The notes beneath the pieces were generated by a model. That model made no database searches and had not been told where the DNA came from. It saw only the letters and a list, made by a program, of their open reading frames with translations. A DNA stretch of 64,000 nt, taken from positions 62,001 through 126,000 of the IMG/VR virus record IMGVR_UViG_3300044825_001871; one strand, 5' to 3'. The position numbers and the translations under genes were made by a program. Positions 51,370-59,817 of the stretch are shown here, piece after piece; position 1 is the first letter of the stretch, and each line of letters begins with the position of its first letter. The stretch is from a virus.

Positions 51370-52140
51370 ATGGCACTCTGGGGAGACAAAGATAACATTT
51401 TTTCTGGTGGAACAGTATCTTTAGATTACCAAACTGGCGTTGTTACTGGAAGTGGTACAACTTTTGGTAATGTTGGTGCCGCTGGAACTGGAGATGTTAT
51501 CCGCTTTGGCGATGTTGTTGGTGGCACCTATTATGGTGATGCTGTAATCGTTGGTATTGCTAGCACCACTCAATTATCAATTGGTTCAACCAATGGTCTT
51601 AGTGGAGCTACCATTTCTGGAGCTCAGTTCACTGTAAACCAGGAACCAAAGTATACTATTCTTGATGTTTACTATAGTCAGAAGCACGAAGGTTCTGCTG
51701 GAGAGACAATCAATGCTGTTGTGACAACTGCATCTGCTCCTGGAGCATCAATCGGAACCAGCATCGTTGCTGTTGCTAGCACAACTGGAATTCTTGTTAC
51801 AGATACTCTTACTGCTAGTGGTGGAGTCAGTGCTGTAGTTTCTTCAATCGGTGCTACAACTGTTTCACTTGGATCAACAATTTCAGCAGGAATCACGACT
51901 GGTGCAACTATTACATTTACACGTGTAACTGGTGGGCGCAATACTTATGTTGCTGGTGTTGCAACTGAGGGTGTTGGTGCTTCTGCTGGAACTGTATATG
52001 AAATTGGTGCAGGATGGGTTGGAGTTACCACCTATAAGGATGCTGAAGGTAACTTGAGAGTTAAGAAGGAAATTCTTGTTGCAATGTCTGGTATCCAGAC
52101 TGGAAACGTTCCTATCTATGACGCAGATCCAACTGTATGA
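51370..52140 (+). CDS. Virion structural protein, Gly/Thr/Ala-rich
   Basis: 256 residues. MALWGDKDNIFSGGTVSLDYQ then TGVVTGSGTTFG is a start I know from abundant cyanophage virion proteins. Beta-rich, dominated by Gly/Thr/Ala/Val, with repeated GASIGTSIVAVASTT-like strands. Its own terminator-late promoter pair upstream fits strong late expression. Likely head decoration or tail protein. Confidence 0.75.
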   Translation: MALWGDKDNIFSGGTVSLDYQTGVVTGSGTTFGNVGAAGTGDVIRFGDVVGGTYYGDAVIVGIASTTQLSIGSTNGLSGATISGAQFTVNQEPKYTILDVYYSQKHEGSAGETINAVVTTASAPGASIGTSIVAVASTTGILVTDTLTASGGVSAVVSSIGATTVSLGSTISAGITTGATITFTRVTGGRNTYVAGVATEGVGASAGTVYEIGAGWVGVTTYKDAEGNLRVKKEILVAMSGIQTGNVPIYDADPTV

Positions 52141-52152
52141 TATTAATAGAAT

Positions 52153-52545
52153 ATGTTATTTGATGAGTTGAATGAGGATAACTTTCTTTTATTTGCTATT
52201 AAACATTATGAAAATCCTCAGGCAGTAACAAAAGAAGACTTTGAAAAAGACTTAAATCACTTTAAGTATATTAAAAGATTATTGAAACGATATAAGAATA
52301 CAGGTCAGTTAAAATCTCATCTTCTTCTTAATCATTTTATTATTCTTTATAATATTTTTGGTGATGCAACAACTCCTATGCTTTTCTATAAGATAGAAGA
52401 GGATTTGTGGTCCGCAATGAAAACATTTATTATATTTCTTGGAAAACTGCCTGAGTATCCAAAATGTTATATTCACGACGTACAAGTTGATTTAAACTGT
52501 CTCTCCGAATTGTATAAAATCTACAATGAATCCCAAGAAACTTGA
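52153..52545 (+). CDS. Conserved phage protein, unknown function
   Basis: 130 residues, all helical: MLFDELNEDNFLLFAIKHYE, then KYIKRLLKRYKNTGQLKSHL and LLNHFIILYNIFG. I recall it as a widely conserved T4-like cyanophage protein without assigned function. It overlaps the next gene by 20 nt. Confidence 0.65.
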   Translation: MLFDELNEDNFLLFAIKHYENPQAVTKEDFEKDLNHFKYIKRLLKRYKNTGQLKSHLLLNHFIILYNIFGDATTPMLFYKIEEDLWSAMKTFIIFLGKLPEYPKCYIHDVQVDLNCLSELYKIYNESQET

Positions 52546-52738
52546 TAGAATTATTTCTATAATCAGAGAAGAAATGATGACAGCAAATCCTCCTGGAGGA
52601 TCTGGTGCTTTTTCTGATTCTGGAGATCCAAAAACTAGAGGTGGATTTAGTCCTGTGATGGGATTAAGAAGAAGACGAGGCCCACAAATCAAACTTCCAC
52701 CTGGTTCTCGTAAAAGGTGGAAGAAATCGGAACAATAA
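52526..52738 (+). CDS. Small Gly/Arg-rich protein
   Basis: 70 residues: a short helix (LDRIISIIREEM), then a disordered Gly/Pro segment (TANPPGGSGAFSDSGD) and a basic tail (LRRRRGPQIKLPPGSRKRWKK). It overlaps the previous gene by 20 nt. A basic disordered tail suggests nucleic-acid or virion binding; function unknown. Confidence 0.6.
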   Translation: MNPKKLDRIISIIREEMMTANPPGGSGAFSDSGDPKTRGGFSPVMGLRRRRGPQIKLPPGSRKRWKKSEQ

Positions 52739-52741
52739 ATA
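52734..52741 (+). promoter_or_regulatory. Late promoter box AATAAATA
   Basis: Overlaps the previous stop, 62 nt before the next gene. The leader carries an inverted repeat TGAGTTATT/AATAACTCA (52756-52794). Confidence 0.5.
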
Positions 52742-52802
52742 ATAACAAAACTACTTGAGTTATTTGTTTCGGTAGTCTAGGAAATAATAACTCACTAAAG
52801 AG

Positions 52803-53210
52803 ATGTTTAATTCAAATACTTCTACAGACACTAAAATTGCTGTTTTAGAAGAAAGACTTTCTTCATATGAGATTATGATGAGAAAGATTGACGAAGCAAT
52901 ACAGATTATGGGTAAAACTAGTCAAAATATTAGTAAAATGCTTGCTGTTCATGAAGAAAGAATAGAACAATCTCATAGAGCAGACGATTATATTGGCAGA
53001 CTAATTGAAGAATTAAAATTAGAAAATAAAGATCAACATGATGCAGTAACTGAAAGAATAGAAAAAATAGAAAGTAAACTAGAAGAAGTTATAAAGTTTC
53101 GTTGGATAATCATTGGAGTTTTTGCTGTTATTTCCTTTGGACTTTCTCAATCTCATATGGTTATAGATCTTCTAACACCAGATTCTTCTCAAGTACAAAT
53201 AAAAAAATAA
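52803..53210 (+). CDS. Coiled-coil membrane protein (XhlA-like)
   Basis: 135 residues: a long coiled coil (~10-95; KIAVLEERLSSYE, VTERIEKIESKLEE) followed by one transmembrane helix at ~99-117 (WIIIGVFAVISFGLS) and a short tail. This layout resembles XhlA-type membrane proteins found with phage holins. It lies upstream of primase rather than lysozyme, so a lysis role is only a suggestion. Confidence 0.65.
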   Translation: MFNSNTSTDTKIAVLEERLSSYEIMMRKIDEAIQIMGKTSQNISKMLAVHEERIEQSHRADDYIGRLIEELKLENKDQHDAVTERIEKIESKLEEVIKFRWIIIGVFAVISFGLSQSHMVIDLLTPDSSQVQIKK

Positions 53211-53213
53211 ATA
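53206..53213 (+). promoter_or_regulatory. Late promoter box AATAAATA
   Basis: At the end of the coiled-coil gene, before a 165-nt gap. Confidence 0.45.
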
Positions 53214-53236
53214 GTTGAGTGTTGGCGACAGGGCCA

Positions 53237-53344
53237 ATGAAAACTAAAAATAAGACAACAATTTATTCCCTTCAAAAAATTACAAATTCAGTTATAAAGT
53301 GGACGTGTCTTATAACTGTTTTGTGTCTTGACAAGACCAGATAG
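53237..53344 (+). CDS. Possible 35-aa peptide
   Basis: ATG 53237 to TAG 53342-53344. Lys/Thr-rich start and a hydrophobic second half (VIKWTCLITVLCL). A late box lies 23 nt upstream but there is no strong ribosome binding site and its end overlaps the gp61 promoter. Low support. Confidence 0.25.
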   Translation: MKTKNKTTIYSLQKITNSVIKWTCLITVLCLDKTR

Positions 53345-53355
53345 TCTGGTAGAAT
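53328..53355 (+). promoter_or_regulatory. Sigma-70 promoter for gp61-nrdA-nrdB, with palindromes
   Basis: TTGACA, 16 bp, TAGAAT. The -35 is centred in GTCTTGACAAGAC and the spacer holds CCAGATAGTCTGG; a GTTATAA/TTATAAC repeat lies further up (53291-53316). Two palindromes over a promoter suggest a repressor site. Confidence 0.75.
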
Positions 53356-53379
53356 AGATGGACACCTCACTGTATTGTC

Positions 53380-54348
53380 ATGGATTTTGTTGATGTTAAA
53401 TACATCAATTTGATATCTGGTAGATTTCAAAAGTTTAAAAAAGTAAAACCCAATCTTTATAATTTTCGTTGTCCTATTTGTGGAGATTCGCAAAAGAATA
53501 AAAATAAAGCAAGGGGATATTTGTATCAGGTAAAAAATAATACAAATTTTAAATGCCATAACTGCGGTATCAACATATCTTTTAATAACTTTTTAAAGCA
53601 GATTGATAGTGTAATCTATAAGCAGTATACTTTTGAAAAGTTTAAAGAAGGACATACTGGAAAAAACTTTACAGTAGAAGAACCTGTATTTAAATTTGAA
53701 ACGCCAAAGTTTAAATCAAAAATAAATTTACCTAAAGCATCATCAAACTTTGATGCAAAGAAGTATCTGGAAAGTAGAAAATTAAATCCAGATAACTATT
53801 ATTACGCCGAAAAGTTTAAGGAGTGGACCAACTCTCTTCGCCAAACATTCGACAGCACAGATAAAGATGAACCAAGGATTATTATTCCTTTGTTTTATCA
53901 AAATAATCTAGTCGGATTTCAGGGAAGAGCACTTGGTCCCAGTAAGGTTAAATACATCACTATAATGCTTGACGATGACGCACCAAAAATCTATGGTCTC
54001 GATGAAGTCCAAAAAAGTGAAACTGTCTACATCACCGAAGGTCCGTTCGACTCAACCTTCATTCGCAACGCAATTGCTTTGTGTGGAGCTGATGGTGATG
54101 TTACTAAGTGGGATATTCGCGATTGTGTTTGGATATACGATAACGAACCACGTAATACAGAAATCCTATCAAGAATTTCCCGTGTTATCGAGGATGGACA
54201 AAAAGTTGTCATCTGGCCTTCAACAATAAAAGAGAAGGACATCAATGATATGGTTCTATCTGGACTTGATGTTCAGAGTGTGGTAGAATCTAATATCTAC
54301 TCTGGATTAGAAGCAAAACTTAAATTTACTGCCTGGAAGAAAGTATGA
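53380..54348 (+). CDS. gp61: DNA primase gp61
   Basis: 322 residues (T4: 342). Zinc-binding C-P-I-C ... C-H-N-C at ~31-62. TOPRIM-type core with VYITEGPFDSTF (~216) and VWIYDNEPRN (~250). Makes RNA primers with helicase gp41. Its ATG is 25 nt after the -10 of its promoter, and its stop overlaps nrdA by 4 nt. Confidence 0.93.
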   Translation: MDFVDVKYINLISGRFQKFKKVKPNLYNFRCPICGDSQKNKNKARGYLYQVKNNTNFKCHNCGINISFNNFLKQIDSVIYKQYTFEKFKEGHTGKNFTVEEPVFKFETPKFKSKINLPKASSNFDAKKYLESRKLNPDNYYYAEKFKEWTNSLRQTFDSTDKDEPRIIIPLFYQNNLVGFQGRALGPSKVKYITIMLDDDAPKIYGLDEVQKSETVYITEGPFDSTFIRNAIALCGADGDVTKWDIRDCVWIYDNEPRNTEILSRISRVIEDGQKVVIWPSTIKEKDINDMVLSGLDVQSVVESNIYSGLEAKLKFTAWKKV

Positions 54349-56642
54349 GTAACGGTACAAAGGTTAAAAAACGTGATGGACGAATTGAGTCTCTTGACCT
54401 AGATAAAATGCATCTGATGGTCGAAGAATCCTGTAAGGGTCTTGCAGGGGTCTCTGCGAGTCAAGTTGAGATGACTTCTGGAATTCAATTCTATGATGGA
54501 ATCACTACTGCAGAGATTCAAGAAATCCTAATTCGTAGTGCAAGTGATCTAATTGATCTTGAACATCCCAACTATCAATACGTTGCTGCACGTCTACTTC
54601 TTTTTTCTGTGCGCAAGCAACTGTATGGAAAAATGAAAGAACTTCCCACACTTGAGCAGCACATTATCCAATGTGTTACTGAGGAAGTTTATGATAATGA
54701 CATTTATAATAAGTATTCTCAAGAAGAAATTAATCGCGCTGATTCTTATATTGACCATGACCGCGATTTCTTATTCACTTATGCGGGTCTACGTCAAGTT
54801 GTTGATAAGTACCTCGTACAAGATAGAAGTAGCGGTGGAGTATATGAGACTCCTCAGTTCATGTATATGATGATTGCTCTGACTATCTTTGCAGAGTATC
54901 CCAAAGAAACCAGAATGTCATATGTAAAGAGGTATTATGACGCAATCAGCAAGCACAAAATCAACATCCCTACCCCCATTATGGCAGGCGTTAGGACGCC
55001 ACTTAGACAATTCGCTAGCTGTGTTCTTGTTGATGTTGATGACACCCTCGATAGTATCTTTAGCAGTGATATGGCTATTGGTCGATACGTTGCACAAAGG
55101 GCGGGAATCGGCATCAACGCAGGTCGAATCCGTGGCATCAACAGCAAAATCCGTGGCGGAGAAGTGCAGCACACAGGTGTTGTCCCTTTCCTCAAAAAGT
55201 TTGAGGCAACTGTCCGATGCTGCACTCAAAATGGCATCCGTGGTGGATCAGCAACTGTCCACTTCCCAATCTGGCACCAAGAAATAGAAGATATTCTAGT
55301 TCTTAAGAATAATAAGGGAACGGAAGATAATCGTGTCCGTAAACTTGATTACTCTATTCAGATTTCTAAGTTGTTCTATGAAAGATTTATTCAAGATGGT
55401 GAGATCACGCTTTTCTCTCCGCATGATGTACCTGAACTTTATGATCGCTTTGGACTCCCTGGATTTGATGAACTCTACTGTGCGTATGAAAAAGATACGT
55501 CCGTTAAGAAAAAAACTGTTAAAGCACAGGAACTCATCCTTAACCTTCTTAAAGAACGTGCGGAAACGGGTCGTATCTATATTATGAATATCGATCACTG
55601 TAACTCACATTCTTCTTTTAAAGATAAGGTTGAAATGAGTAATCTTTGTCAAGAGATTACTCTACCAACTTACCCAGTTCAACATATTGATGATGAGAAT
55701 GGCGAGATTGCTCTTTGTATTCTTTCTGCAATTAATGTTGGTAAAGTCAAATCTGATGAAGAACTTGAGGAACTTTGTGATCTTTCTGTTCGTGGACTTG
55801 AAGAGTTAATTGATTATCAGAAGTATCCTGTACGTGCTGCAGAAATTGCTACAAAGGCACGTAGATCTCTTGGAGTAGGTTTTATTGGTCTCGCCCACTA
55901 TTTGGCAAAACTTGGATTCAATTATGACTCTCAAGAAGCATGGGATGCGGTCCATGGACTTTCCGAATCTTTCCAATATTATCTTCTCAAGGCATCTAAT
56001 CAACTTGCTAAAGAAAAAGGATATTGTGGATATTTTGGACGTACAAAGTATGCAGATGGTATTCTTCCTATCGATACTTACAAGAAAGACGTAGACGAAA
56101 TTTCTTCTATTAAATTGCAACATGATTGGGAAACTCTTAGAGCATCAATCCTGGAACACGGTCTCAGACACTCAACATTGTCCGCACAGATGCCATCGGA
56201 GAGCAGTTCCGTTGTGTCAAATGCAACAAATGGAATTGAACCCCCTCGCGGATTCCTGTCCATTAAAAAATCCAAGAAAGGTCCACTTAAGCAGATCGTT
56301 CCGCAGTACCAAACACTTAAGAACAATTATACGCTTTTGTGGGATATGCCTAGTAATACTGGTTATATTAATATTGTTGCTGTGATGCAAAAGTTCTTTG
56401 ATCAGGCAATTTCTGGAAACTGGAGTTATAATCCAGAAAACTATGATAATAATGAAGTTCCTGTGTCAGTAATGGCAAATGACTTTTTGACTACATACAA
56501 GTACGGGTGGAAAACTTCATACTACCAAAACACTTATGATATTAAGACTGATGAGGTAGTAGAAGAGAAACCCAATCTTCAAGATTTGCTAAGTGAGTTA
56601 AGTTCAGTAGAGGAGGGAGAGTGTGAATCCTGTGCAGTTTAA
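54345..56642 (+). CDS. nrdA: Ribonucleotide reductase class Ia, large subunit NrdA
   Basis: 765 residues (T4: 754). ATP-cone-like N-terminus (VKKRDGRIESLDLDKMHLM), active-site Cys in FASCVLVDVDDTL, NLCQEITLP with the loop Cys, and C-terminal redox pair C-x2-C (ECESCAV). It reduces ribonucleoside diphosphates, supplying dNTPs for phage replication. Its end overlaps nrdB by 20 nt. Confidence 0.97.
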   Translation: MSNGTKVKKRDGRIESLDLDKMHLMVEESCKGLAGVSASQVEMTSGIQFYDGITTAEIQEILIRSASDLIDLEHPNYQYVAARLLLFSVRKQLYGKMKELPTLEQHIIQCVTEEVYDNDIYNKYSQEEINRADSYIDHDRDFLFTYAGLRQVVDKYLVQDRSSGGVYETPQFMYMMIALTIFAEYPKETRMSYVKRYYDAISKHKINIPTPIMAGVRTPLRQFASCVLVDVDDTLDSIFSSDMAIGRYVAQRAGIGINAGRIRGINSKIRGGEVQHTGVVPFLKKFEATVRCCTQNGIRGGSATVHFPIWHQEIEDILVLKNNKGTEDNRVRKLDYSIQISKLFYERFIQDGEITLFSPHDVPELYDRFGLPGFDELYCAYEKDTSVKKKTVKAQELILNLLKERAETGRIYIMNIDHCNSHSSFKDKVEMSNLCQEITLPTYPVQHIDDENGEIALCILSAINVGKVKSDEELEELCDLSVRGLEELIDYQKYPVRAAEIATKARRSLGVGFIGLAHYLAKLGFNYDSQEAWDAVHGLSESFQYYLLKASNQLAKEKGYCGYFGRTKYADGILPIDTYKKDVDEISSIKLQHDWETLRASILEHGLRHSTLSAQMPSESSSVVSNATNGIEPPRGFLSIKKSKKGPLKQIVPQYQTLKNNYTLLWDMPSNTGYINIVAVMQKFFDQAISGNWSYNPENYDNNEVPVSVMANDFLTTYKYGWKTSYYQNTYDIKTDEVVEEKPNLQDLLSELSSVEEGECESCAV

Positions 56643-57813
56643 AATTTCTTCAACGGAAGATCAGCAAACACAAATTAAAGGAATGACTGTTTTTAATACA
56701 GAACAAGTTAATACCAAAAAACAACCAATGTTTTTTGGTAAACCTTTAGGAATTCAAAGATATGATTCATACAAATATCCCATATTCGATAAACTAACTA
56801 CTCAGCAACTAGGATATTTCTGGAGACCCGAAGAGGTGTCTCTCCAGAAAGATCGTGGAGATTATCAAACACTTCGTCCAGAACAAAAACACATCTATAC
56901 TTCTAACTTGAAGTATCAGATTATGCTTGATTCTATTCAGGGACGTGGACCTGGTATGGCATTTATTCCATACTGCTCACTTCCTGAGTTGGAGGCATGT
57001 ATGGAAGTGTGGGGATTCATGGAAATGATTCACTCACGCTCATACACTTACATTATTAAAAATGTGTATTCTGATCCAAGTGAAGTGTTTGATAAAATTG
57101 TGACCGATGAGCGTATTCTGGAGCGTGCTAAGAGCGTTACAGAGTCTTATGATGACTTCATTCAATCATCACACCAGTATGGTGTATCCGATACTTGGAT
57201 GCATAATCTTGAAGGAGTATCATACGCAAAGGAATCACTCAACGATGTTAAACGAAAACTGTACAGAGCAGTCGCAAACGTTAATATTCTTGAAGGTATT
57301 CGCTTCTACGTTAGTTTTGCTTGTAGTTTCGCCTTTGGTGAACTCAAGCTCATGGAAGGTTCTGCCAAGATTATCTCTCTCATCGCAAGAGACGAAAACC
57401 AACATTTAGCTATTACTCAGAATATTCTGAATAAGTGGCGTGATGGTGACGATCCAGAAATGAAGCAGATTATGAAAGAAGAAGAGGAATGGACATATGC
57501 TATGTTTGATCGTGCTGTAAATGAAGAAAAGCGATGGGCAGATTATCTGTTCAAGGATGGAAGTATGATTGGACTTAATGATAAACTTCTTCAGCAATAT
57601 GTTGAATGGATTGCAAATCGTAGGATTAAGGCAATTGGTCTTAAACCACAATATGATATTTCAGCAAATAATAATCCTCTTCCTTGGACTCAGCACTGGA
57701 TTTCTTCTAAAGGTCTTCAGGTGGCACCACAAGAAACGGAAGTTGAGTCCTATGTAGTAGGAGGAATTAAACAAGATGTTACCAAAAATACTTTCGCAGG
57801 ATTCCAATTATGA
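56623..57813 (+). CDS. nrdB: Ribonucleotide reductase class Ia, small subunit NrdB
   Basis: 396 residues (T4: 388). The GTG start at 56623 is supported by AGGAGG 6 nt upstream; ATG 56686 (MTVFNTEQ) lines up with the T4 start and is the alternative. Di-iron ligands lie in EVWGFMEMIHSRSYTYI and in the later ARDENQHLAIT block. The Tyr radical follows ~3 residues after EMIHSRSY. It carries the radical for NrdA. Confidence 0.96.
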   Translation: MNPVQFKISSTEDQQTQIKGMTVFNTEQVNTKKQPMFFGKPLGIQRYDSYKYPIFDKLTTQQLGYFWRPEEVSLQKDRGDYQTLRPEQKHIYTSNLKYQIMLDSIQGRGPGMAFIPYCSLPELEACMEVWGFMEMIHSRSYTYIIKNVYSDPSEVFDKIVTDERILERAKSVTESYDDFIQSSHQYGVSDTWMHNLEGVSYAKESLNDVKRKLYRAVANVNILEGIRFYVSFACSFAFGELKLMEGSAKIISLIARDENQHLAITQNILNKWRDGDDPEMKQIMKEEEEWTYAMFDRAVNEEKRWADYLFKDGSMIGLNDKLLQQYVEWIANRRIKAIGLKPQYDISANNNPLPWTQHWISSKGLQVAPQETEVESYVVGGIKQDVTKNTFAGFQL

Positions 57814-57925
57814 TGAATGGTGCGAGCAGGAAATCCTGAACGCATATAAGGAAGCAGCAGAATGTGATGATTATTTGTTTGGAGATTATGACTATTATAA
57901 AGAATGGATTGGTATAAGTACCTAA
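57776..57925 (+). CDS. Small acidic protein after nrdB
   Basis: 49 residues, ATG inside the end of nrdB (38-nt overlap). Acidic and Tyr-rich (ILNAYKEAAECDDYLFGDYDYYKEW). GGAGG lies 11 nt upstream. A terminator follows. No family recognised. Confidence 0.55.
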   Translation: MLPKILSQDSNYDEWCEQEILNAYKEAAECDDYLFGDYDYYKEWIGIST

Positions 57926-57935
57926 AATATTATAG

Positions 57936-57963
57936 ATAGGGGAGAGTAATCTCCCCTATTTTT
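57936..57963 (+). terminator. Intrinsic terminator after nrdAB
   Basis: Perfect 10-bp stem ATAGGGGAGA/TCTCCCCTAT with a GTAA (GNRA) tetraloop and T run, ending at the next ATG. Confidence 0.93.
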
Positions 57964-58125
57964 ATGCCTAAAAATCAAATATCCAAAGAAGAACTTAGAG
58001 TTCGTGTATTAAAACTAAAAGATAATCTTTATAAGGATCATATTCGCCCAGAAATGGATATGAAAGGACTGGCACATAAATATCTGAACGAAGTCCTTGA
58101 TATAATTGATGAGTATAGATATTGA
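57964..58125 (+). CDS. Small helical protein
   Basis: 53 residues starting at the last bases of the terminator. Helical, charged (KEELRVRVLKLKDNLYKDHI and GLAHKYLNEVLDIIDEY). The absence of a leader means it depends on read-through or leaderless initiation. Overlaps the next gene by 17 nt. Confidence 0.6.
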   Translation: MPKNQISKEELRVRVLKLKDNLYKDHIRPEMDMKGLAHKYLNEVLDIIDEYRY

Positions 58126-58552
58126 CTATGACAATCCATGGAGTTATAATGGAAATCCTTTTACTAGTGCTGACATAGGAGACTACTTTGGTTTTGTTTA
58201 TCTAATAGAAAATAAACTAAACGGTAGAAAATACATAGGAAGAAAGTACCTCTGGCAGTTTAGAACTCCGAAAGGAAAAAAACGTAAAGTAAAATCAGAA
58301 TCTAATTGGAAAGAATACTATGGGTCTTGTCCAGAACTTAAAGAAGACGTTGATAAATTGGGCAGAGAAAATTTTAGTCGAACTATCTTATCATTACATA
58401 AAACAAAAGGCAAAACAAACTACGAAGAGACACGACAACTCTTCGTCAATAATGTCCTCACGGAAGGACTTGACAATGGAGAACCAGCATTCTACAATTC
58501 CAATGTCTTGTCCCGATACTTCCGAAAAGATTATTATGAATGCAACGACTGA
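58109..58552 (+). CDS. GIY-YIG-like putative endonuclease
   Basis: 147 residues from ATG 58109. FVYLIENKLNGRKYIGRKYLW is a G-I-Y/Y-I-G-like start (VYLI ... YIG), followed by a basic segment, and an acidic LKEDVDKLG with GKTNYEETRQLF whose Glu could be catalytic. The family is widespread in phages. Unlike the gene at 34768, it has no hairpin gate and no DNA-binding modules. Confidence 0.7.
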   Translation: MSIDIDYDNPWSYNGNPFTSADIGDYFGFVYLIENKLNGRKYIGRKYLWQFRTPKGKKRKVKSESNWKEYYGSCPELKEDVDKLGRENFSRTILSLHKTKGKTNYEETRQLFVNNVLTEGLDNGEPAFYNSNVLSRYFRKDYYECND

Positions 58553-58709
58553 AGATATTGTGGCACACGTAAGAACTTGGTCTCTTGATCGTGCAGCAGA
58601 TATGAATATCAATAAAGAGGACGCTCGTGCTATTCTTGCAGAATTTTATGAGTGGATTGAACCTGAAGGAGATGAACTTGAGATTGTTTCATTAGAACCT
58701 GAAGATTGA
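58476..58709 (+). CDS. Small acidic protein, unknown function
   Basis: 77 residues if started at ATG 58476, which has GGAAGGA 7 nt upstream but lies in the end of the nuclease gene; ATG 58536 (MNATTED) gives 57 residues and is the alternative. Conserved-looking part: VAHVRTWSLDRAADMNINKED, then ILAEFYEWIEPEGDE. I recall similar small cyanophage proteins. Function unknown. Confidence 0.55.
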   Translation: MENQHSTIPMSCPDTSEKIIMNATTEDIVAHVRTWSLDRAADMNINKEDARAILAEFYEWIEPEGDELEIVSLEPED

Positions 58710-58734
58710 CAGAATCTAAATAAAAACTTATAAT
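58706..58734 (+). promoter_or_regulatory. Consensus sigma-70 promoter upstream of lysozyme
   Basis: TTGACA, 17 bp, TATAAT. The expected start (~58741) is just before the hairpin at 58743. Confidence 0.8.
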
Positions 58735-58742
58735 GTTAAAAT

Positions 58743-58765
58743 CCCTGTTATGAGCAGGGTTTTTT
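58743..58765 (+). terminator. Terminator-like hairpin
   Basis: CCCTG/CAGGG stem, 7-nt loop and six T. It could end transcripts from upstream, but it also falls at the very 5' end of RNA from the promoter before it. Confidence 0.7.
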
Positions 58766-58775
58766 ATTATGAGAA

Positions 58776-58865
58776 TTTGAATGTGATTTAGAGCCGTGGA
58801 GATTGCCTCTTGAGAAAGAGGTGTACCCCTTTCTCTATACGGATGTAGAGTTCAATCGATTTTAA
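58776..58865 (+). pseudogene. Frameshifted or non-ATG small ORF before lysozyme
   Basis: An open frame of 29 codons (FECDLEPWRLPLEKEVYP and on) has no in-frame ATG; TGA at 58770-58772 precedes it. ATG 58769 would enter this frame if one A were skipped. Its TAA overlaps the lysozyme ATG by one base (TAATG), as in coupled genes. This points to a real small gene with one base gained, or unusual initiation. Confidence 0.4.
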
Positions 58866-59515
58866 TGTTAAACATCTTTACTGTAGCCGTTCCTCTTGTT
58901 GCAATGGTTACAACCAATACGGCATCACTGCCTTTCTCTAGTTATAAACTGCAAGGTCCTCCCCCTCCAGTGGATAAACCTTATTCCGTTATTAAAGAGT
59001 TTGAACCTGAGAAGACAGCAATCCTAGAGGTTGCACCACCAAAGCCTAAAGAGAAAAGGCTAATTTGTAAAGGGTGTAATGAGAATGAAAATGCCACCCT
59101 GGCATTTCTCCAGGATTATGGTATAAAAGACAGAAACGCCCTTGCTACTATTCTTGGAAATATTAAGCAAGAATCTATGTTCGTGCCTAATATTTGTGAA
59201 GGTGGTAGTAGGACTAGTTACCGTGGCTGCTGGCGTGGTTACGGACTAATCCAATGGACATCTGCCGATCGTTATTATGGATTGGGTGATTTTGCTAAGA
59301 AGTATGGTGGGGATCCATCAGCACTTCATACACAATTACGTTATCTGACAAATGAGGTTCAGTGGCAAAGAATTGAGGAGAAAATGAAAACTCCTGGTAA
59401 ATCAATAGATCGCTACATGAACTATGCGTACAGTTGGATTGGTTGGGGTATTCATGGTGCCCGAACACATTATGCCTATGAATATGTCAACAAACTGATT
59501 ACGGTAGAGGTTTGA
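58865..59515 (+). CDS. Phage lysozyme-like cell-wall hydrolase with N-terminal signal
   Basis: 216 residues. Residues 1-22 are hydrophobic (MLNIFTVAVPLVAMVTTNTAS), a signal or signal-anchor; a Pro-rich linker follows to ~70. The domain from ~72 matches phage lysozyme 2 type: FLQDYGIKDRNALATILGN, IKQESMF with the putative catalytic Glu, then GYGLIQWTSADRYYGL and FAKKYGG. Could be the endolysin, exported by the signal, or a tail lysozyme. Signal plus placement near small membrane genes favours a lysis role. Confidence 0.8.
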   Translation: MLNIFTVAVPLVAMVTTNTASLPFSSYKLQGPPPPVDKPYSVIKEFEPEKTAILEVAPPKPKEKRLICKGCNENENATLAFLQDYGIKDRNALATILGNIKQESMFVPNICEGGSRTSYRGCWRGYGLIQWTSADRYYGLGDFAKKYGGDPSALHTQLRYLTNEVQWQRIEEKMKTPGKSIDRYMNYAYSWIGWGIHGARTHYAYEYVNKLITVEV

Positions 59516-59535
59516 AAAATTAAATAAATTAACTG

Positions 59536-59565
59536 AAAAGAGGAGTGTAAAAACTCCTCTTTTTT
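59536..59565 (+). terminator. Intrinsic terminator after lysozyme
   Basis: Perfect 11-bp stem AAAAGAGGAGT/ACTCCTCTTTT, 6-nt loop, T run. Confidence 0.93.
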
Positions 59566-59619
59566 AATATAAAAAAGACGTATATATACTTAATCCTAAT
59601 TATTTTTTTGAGGAGTATT

Positions 59620-59817
59620 ATGTCTGAAACTACACAACTAATTTCTGATGCATTTGCAACTTGGCAAATCGAAGATGAAAAATTTGTAAACGGAAATAGT
59701 GCGGCGGGCACCAGAGCACGTAAAGCACTTCAAGAATTGACTAAACTTGCTAAGGCACGTAGAGGAGAAATCTCAGAAGAGAAGACTACCCGAAAGGAAG
59801 CAAAGGCATCTGCTTAA
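59620..59817 (+). CDS. Small basic histone-H1-like protein
   Basis: 65 residues from ATG 59620 with GAGGAG 5 nt upstream; an in-frame TTG at 59608 is rejected. The block NGNSAAGTRARKALQELTKLA resembles small bacterial H1/Hc1-like DNA-binding proteins. Ends in a Lys/Glu-rich tail. Between two terminators, thus a one-gene unit. DNA binding is inferred from resemblance. Confidence 0.65.
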   Translation: MSETTQLISDAFATWQIEDEKFVNGNSAAGTRARKALQELTKLAKARRGEISEEKTTRKEAKASA

